Below, one piece after another: positions 55,477 to 64,000 of a stretch of 64,000 nucleotides of DNA. A program made the translations under genes and the position numbers. This DNA is from Cristatella mucedo. Taxonomy: Eukaryota; Bryozoa; Phylactolaemata; Cristatellidae. The stretch covers positions 489,501-553,500 of the forward strand of contig WPIO01000165.1 of NCBI GenBank assembly GCA_009760855.2, written 5' to 3'. Each line of letters opens with the position of its first letter. The first letter of the stretch is position 1. The notes beneath the pieces were generated by a model. The model was not told where the DNA came from and searched no databases. It was given only the letters and a program-made list of their open reading frames with translations.

Positions 55477-55742
55477 TTTCGAAGATTCGCCTTGATACGC
55501 GGACGTGCTCGGGTCGTCTGCAGACTGCTACGGGACTTCGAGAATCGCTGTGCCTACGGTATCGTCTCTGGTGCATGGGCACCTCGATATCGAGGCCAAC
55601 TGTTGGGGCCGAGCTTGACAGCTTCGAATCTCGCAGATTCAAAGAAGTTGGCATCGCTGTTAGCCCGAGATCAAGTTCGTGGTATTTACTCCTTAGTGCG
55701 CGACGCCAGCCAGAGCAGCCAGTACTAGCTGATTTAACAGCA

Positions 55743-55862
55743 ACTTTTGTACAGCGACAGAAGAGCCTTGACGGCTATCACCGCCGCTTGCAGTGGCGGT
55801 AAATGATCGCCCACCGCAGAATTCGAACCTCGGTCTCGAGGTCGTGGAAAGCAAGCACCTTA
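55743..55862 (-). repeat. SINE family B copy
   Basis: The second block and the B-box region are clear on the minus strand; the 5' head is cut at about 55862, where GA-rich sequence begins. Confidence 0.7.
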
Positions 55863-57330
<1,468 letters not shown>

Positions 57331-58466
57331 TTTCAAAAACTGACACAAGAAGATAAAGCCGAAAGCAAGCGATACATTGCTGCCTACTTCTTTACGCAAT
57401 GTATTTTTTGGCAGAGGGCTCGGCAACTGCGGTGCTTCACAGGTCAGTAATTGGTAGCTCGTTAGCTTCCAACTTTTAACGTTTAAAGGTACGTGCGAGC
57501 TAAAATCGATTCCTAGTGGAGTGGCTCTGCATTAAACTACCAGCTGCTGGTTCAATGCTCTTAAACCCAAGTGATCTCTCCAGCTTGCTTAACATTTGAA
57601 GCAAGGAGTAAAGAACAGCCGCCGGAGTTCGAGGAAACTGCCACCCTGGTATGCCAGGCAGTCTGACCTTTGCCCTTAAGGTTCGAGCTGGAGCAAGCAA
57701 CTAGCGAGGGCCTGAATCCACCATTAAGGCGAGAGAAGAACTTTGACCTTAGAGGCAGTCAATCATAACGTGCCGGCCGCCCAGCTAAGGGCGGAGGCCC
57801 AACCGCTTCGCATTCGGGCTCTCAAACTGTCGAGTGAAAGGCCAGCGACCGTTACGTAACGTGCAGGCGACGGCAGCCCTGGTGGCCCGAAGTGAATGCA
57901 GGCAGGCGGTGTAACGGGGGAACCTTTGCGTGCAGTCGCGTGCGGCATAACCCAGATAGACACACAGGTAGATGTATAGGTATATGCACAGTTATATGCA
58001 CACTCTGACGCATATGTATGACGATAGCCTCCAGCGATGAGGCAGTCACCTTTGAAGACCAAGGTCGCCGATTCGAGTCCTGGGGCATTCGATAAGGACC
58101 AGCTTAGAGATTGTGCTCTCTAAAGGCACTGTACACGAACGAATGAGGATCCCCTAAAAACATTGTTCAATCGCTTCTCAGAGCGTTTATGCTAGAAGTT
58201 TTGAGAAGAAGCTGCACGTCACGCGGCGGCAGTACGAGTACCGACATTGAGATTCCAGCAAGCTTCGCCACATCATCCTTTCAGGAGCTGCTGGTCACAG
58301 ACAGGCTGCGTCACGGCTAAGGAACGGTCATGTGCACTGCACTCTCAACTAACGGAACGTCAGGTTGAGCAGAAAACGATAACTGTTAAAAATTTAGCTG
58401 GAGAGCAGAGGAGGCGATTGTCTAGGATCGGCACCGACTGAGCAGCCGCATTCGAATAGCGGCAGA
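57331..58466. other. no gene recognised; possible degenerate SINE at 58030-58130
   Basis: 58030-58130 has gaccaaggtcgccgattcgagtcctgg and ctctaaaggcactgtac, in the order of SINE family A but weak. A perfect palindrome gttacgtaac lies at 57851-57860. Confidence 0.4.
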
Positions 58467-58594
58467 TGAGCCGTAAAGGCTGCCACGGCCACCACGGCCT
58501 GGCGGGCAAAAGGGATCGCTCACCGCAGCGACTAGCTACACCGCTACTATCTCTTCGCGACCTAGGTCGTACAGTGCAAGCACCTTGGGCCAAG
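58467..58594 (-). repeat. SINE family B-like, divergent
   Basis: ctcaccgcagcgactagctac and cgcgacctaggtcgtacagtgcaagcacctt match the family B layout with an insertion between the blocks. Confidence 0.4.
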
Positions 58595-60214
58595 GCAGAT
58601 ATAGGTGTCTAATCCAAATATATCAAGATCATAGGTTGTCATAATATATTACAAATTGAATCTTTAGATTGATTGGTTAACGAGGACTGTGGCTCGTGGC
58701 TACCAAGTGCCTCTAAGACTAGTGAGGACAAATTTACATTTATATAGCCCTCTCCAAAAACTATATTTGTTCTGGGCACTTGCAAGAATCCGGTCGAACC
58801 GTTGGTGAGCATGAAACGGCTTCGAGGGATCACAAACAGAACGACCAGCCAGCCAGACGCAGAGTTCTCCCGATATACCGTATCGCTTGAGAATCACGAA
58901 GTTGCGTAATAAAAGTTGGACGATTCTCTTTGAACATCAATGGACAGCACGTGAGAACCTCCCAACCCCCGCCGGCAGGGAACCCCCGCCGCCTTCAGGG
59001 ACCCCATCCCCCGCCGGCAGGGACTACCTGCCACCGGACGTAACCCCCCCCCCCCCGCCGGAAGGGAACGTCACCGAAAGAAAGTCCAGTGGCAAGAAAA
59101 ACTCTGGCTGCAGCTATTAAAGGAAGGACTTTACTAAGCCACCTAAAGGCTCTTTTAGTTTCCGAGTAATCTCAGGAGTCAGCTTCAGTGAATTGTATTG
59201 CTGAGGTTACACCTTCCCTTCCCTTGACTTTGCCTCCTATGCTTCGAGCTCCAGCAATCAAGCGAGACGCCTCGTGAATTCATAGGAACGGAGGAATTAC
59301 CACGAATCAGCCGCCTTCGAACGCTACACGCGCTTGCGGTTAGCTAGTACGATTTAGCAGCACATCAATAGCGCGGGAATGGGCACGCCCGATCGCTTTA
59401 GCTGTCGATCGGCCATGCTCTACTCACCATTTTCCTCCTTCTGGTTCCTCGATGTTTCTTCGCCGTTCTCCATTACTATCAGAGTGTCGATCTTAGATGG
59501 CGTCCCTCGCCAGCGATAATCGACGATCTTTGCGGAGAGTTAGCGGCCTGGCCACCCGGGTGGCCCGTCGTGACTACGAATAGCAAAACCTGATTCGCTG
59601 TCAGCCGTGCCATATGTGCGCCGTAACTCAGGTTGTGCTTTCTTGAGCCCACCTAACTTCTCAATCTTAGTCGTGGAAGTAATCTAATTTATAACGAAAT
59701 ATTGACGTCACACTTTAGATGGCTTCAAACTAAGGGATCAGTGTACATCCCTACGTGACATGGACACCGTACCTGCAGCAAACGTGTATCTATGGGCGAA
59801 CGCAACAGTCCGGTAACTCGGTGACATGTACCTATGAAATGAAATCTTAGCAAACTTGTGCGTGCATTCTATAAAGATCACCTGCTACGCTGAGGCGGAG
59901 AGTTTTGGCGTCAAAAGAGTTTTTTCATCTCCTTTTCATGTCGCTCGTTGTACAGTCGATGGACAACATTAAACTAGCTTTACCCATTGCCGCGGAATTA
60001 ATACGTCGTATATGTATTATCATCTATAGACATTCGCCACACGCACGGAGTAATAGATATTGTTATGTGGTCGCTGAAAGCAAGGAACTATTGATCTCAC
60101 GCTAAAAAAAAAGCAAAAAAGCGCGTGGAATTATAAGAATTATTTCGCTGTAGGGAACTCCGAACAAATGCAGGACGTCACAGCTTTAATGCTGTTCACG
60201 TACACAAGCAAATT
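58595..60214. other. no gene recognised; short CCGCCGGCAGGGA repeats
   Basis: 58965-59072 has four imperfect copies of a cccccgccggcagggaac unit, the last with a 15-base C run. Nothing else is assignable. Confidence 0.45.
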
Positions 60215-60586
60215 GTAATATTATTAATACTTTTTGTATGACGTCCTCAGAGGAATTAATCTCTGTCTTGGCACTTTACATTTTCAAGAAAGAAAGCACG
60301 ATCAAATGTTTCGTGGAGGCACGCTCAGTTATAATGAAATGTTGTCAAAAGCATAGCACACTTAAAGGTCGCACGGACAGATTAGGAAGCATGCAAAGAT
60401 GGATAGCGGCAGCACGCACGATGTCAGCACGTATAGGCACACAAAGGACGAATCACATTGACCCACTAAATGCCGTGATAATTAGATGCGTTTTTAGCTT
60501 CTTTCTTAATGTCATCAAGTCATGGGTGACAGGTGGTGACGCCACTCGGAAATGAGTTCCAGGCTTTGGGAGCGTGCGAACTAGAG
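60215..60586 (-). mobile_element. LINE family B 3' end
   Basis: ATT-type tail at the left, 3' UTR and the last RT codons on the minus strand, ending abruptly at the family A tail. Confidence 0.75.
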
Positions 60587-60587
60587 G

Positions 60588-62130
60588 TAATGTAATGTAA
60601 TGTATCTCCGTCAGTAACTCCACAGAGTCATAAAGACCATGTGGGTGTTACGCAGGAGAGTTTTCTATAGCGCACTCACAGCCTAAGCGGCTTTCGGTAC
60701 GCATTCGGTAGCCAACAGACTTCGTCTCACACAACAAAGAAAAAGTGGGAAGCATAGCAGAGTTAGGAGAGCAGTTGAGGTAGTGAGTAGCATAGAAGTA
60801 GCAGTTCCGGATCACTGAAAAAGATGTGCCATAGTCGGCAGTTGGAGAGTAGATGTCGTTGCGCAAGAATTGTGGAAGCGAGTTCCACAGTCTACGACCT
60901 GCAGAGCTAAAGCTTCTGTCGCCAACTGTCTTTAAGCGGAGGAATGGGACAGCTAATTTATTGTCCACACAGGACCTGAGGGTGCGAACGGGCTGAAACT
61001 GATGCAGCAGTTCAGCTAGGTACGAAGGAGTTTAGCCGTGGCGGGCCTTGTGGGTCAGCAGAAGCACTTTGCTCTGTATCCTTTGCTCAACCGGCAACCA
61101 TCCTAGCTCTTTCAGCAGAGGTGACACGTGTGCAAACCGCTGGGACTTGAAGACCAGCCTTGCAGCCATATTCATAGTCAGCTGTAGTGGCATAATAGCT
61201 TTCTATGGTAGCCCAGCCAAAAGGGAATTCCAAAAATCAAGCCGAGACAGAACTAAAGAGCTAGTTACATTTTTTACAAGCCACTTTGGGAGACAGCTTC
61301 TAATCTTGGATAGGGATCGGATGTGATGGCTAGCTGTAGAGGCAGTCTTCTGAATGAAGCTTTTGAAATTGAGGCAGCTGTCGAACACGACACCTAGATT
61401 ATGAGCACGTGGTGAAGGTCGCACAATAGCATCACCTATTAAAGCAGCAAAGCCTTTTAATCCAGCCACGCGCTTAGGGTGTCCTATGAGCAGCAGTTCG
61501 GTTGTATCATCATTTAATTTCAGGAAATTTTCCGACATCCAGGATCGAATATCGGCAAGGCAAGCATTCACTTTCTCAGTTGCTGCAGCAGATTCCGACG
61601 GTTTAAATGATAAATACAACTGAGTATCGTCAGCATAGAAGTGATATCCTATTCCATGCGCCTTAATCACTTTTCCCAGAGGTTGCGTATAAATGGAGAA
61701 CAGCAAGGGACCAAGTACAGACCCTTGAGGGACTCCACAGGTGACCCTTCTCATGTCTGAGACCTGACCCCCACACGACACAGATTGAACACGATCAGAC
61801 AAGTATGGTTTAAACCACGCCAGTGCTTCGTCTGCCAGACCGATCGTTGTTCTCAATCGTTCAAGCAGAACTTTGTGATCAATGGTGTCGAAGGCAGCAG
61901 ACAGATCTAGCAGAGCTAGGGCAGTGACATTCCCGTCGTCGTTGCCACGTAGAATGTCATTGTTAACACGGAGGAGAGCAGTTTCAGTAGAGTGCTGCCT
62001 CTTGAAACCTGATTGAAATGCTTCTGACATTCTATTATTTTCAATATGTTCAACTAGCTGCTTAGCAACATTCTTTTCAAGAATCTTTGATAAGAACGGA
62101 AGAAGGGAAACTGGACGATAGTTTGCGAGG
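60588..62130 (-). mobile_element. LINE family A, longest well-preserved copy
   Basis: ATTAC-type tail at 60588-60605, 3' UTR, then RT from C-terminus (60648) to the N-terminal fingers near 62120 (ANYRPVSLLPFLSKILEK). YADD is at 61626-61637. The frame breaks near 61205 and once more near 61035, so it is inactive. Its 5' end joins a GA tract. Confidence 0.9.
61203..62130 (-). pseudogene. reverse transcriptase domain of LINE family A
   Basis: Nearly the whole catalytic domain is open here: fingers (YRPVSLLPFLSKILEK), FDTIDHKVLLERL, GVPQGSVLGPLLFSIY and YADDTQLYLSF, followed by the start of the thumb. The ORF ends at 61203 by a small local change (ctatggtagcc where other copies read ctttaatagcc). 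It gives the clearest view of the family's enzyme in this window and places it in the CR1/L2-type group. No endonuclease remains. Confidence 0.85.
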
Positions 62131-62212
62131 TGAGGTGAGAGAGAGAGAGAGGAGAGAGAGAGGAGAGAGGAGAGAGAGAGAGAGAGAGGAGAGAGGAGAG
62201 AGAGAGAAAAAA
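62131..62212. repeat. (GA)n microsatellite
   Basis: About 80 bases of gagagagag/gaggaga units joining a family A element to a family B fragment. Confidence 0.9.
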
Positions 62213-62520
62213 GCGATGAATAGGAAGAGTAAAAAGCGTGAAATAAAGTGAGATTAAGCCCTGAGCTACTCGATGCGTCAGAAGTTCCTCGAGCGACCGT
62301 TGTCCGTTCATATCCATACTCTGAAGTCTCCCACTGAGATCTGACCTCAACCAATGTAATGCGGTGCCGGCGATGCCCGGGCGAGATGAGAGGCGCTCAA
62401 GAAGCATTTGGTGATCGATAGCATCAAAAGCATCTGACAGATCGAGAAAAGCAAGCAGAGACGCTCTACCCAAGTCTGCATTCCTAGGAAGTTGTTTATG
62501 CACCCGAAGCAATGGCGACT
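62213..62520 (-). mobile_element. LINE family B, RT fingers fragment
   Basis: Minus strand encodes LLRVHKQLPRNADLG, then LAFLDLSDAFDAIDHQMLLERL, which is the region missing between the family B pieces to the left. It may belong to the same original copy as 60215-60586, interrupted by the family A element. Confidence 0.72.
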
Positions 62521-62777
62521 CTGCGGAGTGATTAGCTCACAGCCAAAGCAGCTTTCCATACGCATTTTCATACGCCGATGGACTTCGTCACACGCATCAA
62601 GGAGAAAGCAGTAAGCATAGCAGAGTGAGGAGAGCAGTCCAGGTAGTGCGTGCGTAGCATGGAAGTAGCAGCTCGGGACCGCGTGAATGGATGAGCAATA
62701 GTCGGTAGCAGGAGAGTAGTTGTCGTTGCGTAAGAATTGCAGAAGCGAGTTCCACAGTCTAGGACCTGCAGAGCTTT
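62521..62777 (-). mobile_element. LINE family A, 3' fragment
   Basis: RT C-terminal sequence, without tail, on the minus strand; diverged from the 60.6-kb copy. Confidence 0.75.
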
Positions 62778-63130
62778 ATTGAAGGTAGAAGCACGATAAG
62801 AAAGACTTGAGTGGTATTAAAAACCACAGGATTAAGTCAACACTAGCCCAGGTGCTGCGTACCTGTGATCTGTACTAGCTAGCACGAGTAGATATTAATC
62901 TGTGGTTGGAAGTTTGGCTATGGAAAGGTCAACATTAAGGAGCACACCAACTTTCTATACTGACAGCAAAGATAAACAAGAATTTAGATAGCTAATTGCA
63001 GAAGGTCCACTCAAGCGGGCATATATTAGGGCATGTTGCATGACGGTTTTCCTTAATAAAATAATTAAAACTATGACAATGCATTCGTATTAAAAACTAA
63101 GAGATCTAAATCTCGTTCATGACACTTCAC
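62778..63130. other. no gene recognised
   Basis: AT-rich; a degraded family B tail may lie at 63070-63130. Confidence 0.35.
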
Positions 63131-63420
63131 TGAGACAGAGACAATCCAAAATGCTGATGTCGGCAACCGACTATCTCCTGAACCGCTACCAGGTTAGCTC
63201 CTTACCTAATGATCCATGTGATGATCTAGCTGATCGCTTCTCAAGTTTCTTTGTACAGAAGATCAGGGAGTCCATCCCTAAGATGGTAGCAACCCTCCTT
63301 GAATCCTGTCCCTCGATTCCGTGCAGCACCTCAATGTCTATATTCAAGAAAGTCATTAGTGACCTCGTCCTGAAGTTCATATCTATATCAAAGAAGTCCT
63401 CCGGACCAGATGACTAAGCA
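63131..63420 (+). mobile_element. LINE family B, endonuclease-to-RT linker fragment
   Basis: Encodes LADRFSSFFVQKIRESIP and ends KKSSGPDD, the usual lead-in to the RT domain. It is nearly the same as the minus-strand sequence at 34120-34330 in the long family B copy. Confidence 0.75.
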
Positions 63421-63538
63421 CGTCTTCGAAGATGCATTGATCAGCTGTTGCCGTGCACAAAGAACACCATAAATGCATACATAAATGCACAACTAACTTC
63501 ATAAATGCATAATAATGCATTCGTATAACAACCTAAGA

Positions 63539-63570
63539 CAGAAGTCGGCAACCTTTTGAGACAGAAGAGC
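63539..63570. mobile_element. terminal inverted repeat of a hAT-type transposon
   Basis: cagaagtcggcaacctttt followed by gagccaaa is typical of one end of hAT elements. The partner end lies beyond the window. Confidence 0.65.
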
Positions 63571-63843
63571 CAAAAATTGCAATTTACAAAAATTCCCAGT
63601 TTTTAAAATTCCACTAGCATACCTATTTAAATATTATGGTATTTGATTAGGGTTAGGCACATAAATTTGATTTTTGATTAAAAACATAGCCTTAAATAAG
63701 AATAGATATTTATTCATATAAAAGCACAAATGTTTCGCACAAAACAAATTAAAGTATTTTAGCTAGCTTTGCTAGAATAATAAAATTAGTAATCAAATAA
63801 TACGACTATAATTATTGAATAATATATATTTACAATAGTTACA
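63571..63843. other. 3' untranslated part of the hAT element
   Basis: AT-rich sequence between the terminal repeat and the end of the transposase ORF. Confidence 0.5.
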
Positions 63844-63999
63844 TCAACGGGAGCATTGGCCTTGCATGCCTTTTGAAAGTTTGGTTAAATCTGGCTCATA
63901 ACTCGTTGTTTTCAGTTTCATGCACACCTCTAGATTTGTATTTGTTAGTTGGCTTCTTACTTTACTTTTTATTATATTCATACAAGAGAACGCTTGCTC
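63844..63999 (-). CDS. hAT transposase, C-terminal end (cut by the window edge)
   Basis: Minus strand, open from the window edge to TGA at 63844-63846, 51 codons. It starts EQAFSCMNIIKSK and contains RSQLTNTNLE and SYEPDLTKLSK, which is the final part of the dimerisation (hATC) region of hAT transposases. The direction places the terminal repeat at 63539 as the element's 3' end. The piece is intact as far as visible; the catalytic part is outside the window. Confidence 0.75.
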   Translation of the reverse strand, partial: EQAFSCMNIIKSKVRSQLTNTNLEVCMKLKTTSYEPDLTKLSKGMQGQCSR

Positions 64000-64000
64000 G

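Overview
The window is nuclear DNA from an animal, most likely an invertebrate bilaterian; I cannot name the species. The evidence is the mix of non-LTR retrotransposons of the CR1/L2 type, tRNA-derived SINEs, a solo LTR, a hAT element, long microsatellites, and animal-type protein domains (WSC modules, carbohydrate sulfotransferase, PAR-like bZIP). There are no bacterial operons, CRISPR arrays, rRNA genes or free-standing tRNA genes that I can see.

Layout. 0-7 kb: an inverted repeat, SINEs and a GC-rich but gene-poor stretch. 7.3-9.3 kb (+) and 17.6-20.3 kb (-): two convergent, intronless, very GC-rich paralogous genes. Each encodes a membrane-anchored protein with two WSC domains and a carbohydrate-sulfotransferase-like domain. 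The left one has lost the recognisable PAPS-binding motifs; the right one keeps them and carries a long acidic linker. Between them lie LINE copies, a SINE whose promoter region has become a 37-bp tandem array, and a solo LTR nested in a LINE. 21-36 kb: almost entirely LINE and SINE debris plus a 20-bp repeat array next to an exon-like GC-rich block. 37.1-37.6 kb (+): terminal exon of a PAR-like bZIP factor. 38-44 kb: GA and CA microsatellites, a 36-bp minisatellite and a long hairpin. 46.6-47.1 kb (+): a small intact retropepsin-like ORF directly behind a splice acceptor. 48.5-50.3 kb: a 46-bp satellite. 52.5-53.9 kb: an AT-rich block of decayed coding-like sequence on the minus strand. 54.6-55.2 kb (-): a second, clearly related bZIP exon, sitting between two outward-pointing LINE tails. 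55.9-57.3 kb: a 1.4-kb GA tract. 60-63.4 kb: nested LINEs. 63.5 kb to the edge: the 3' part of a hAT transposon.

Two LINE families dominate. Family A ends in repeated ATTAC-like units. Family B ends in a small GCGC-stemmed hairpin followed by ATT repeats, and tRNA-derived SINE family A shares that tail, so family B is its probable retrotransposition partner. Functionally, the real genes fall into two paralog pairs (sulfotransferases in the secretory pathway; bZIP regulators in the nucleus) plus one possible domesticated protease. Nothing in the sequence shows that the pairs act together. Coordinates of repeat edges are approximate to about 10 bases.
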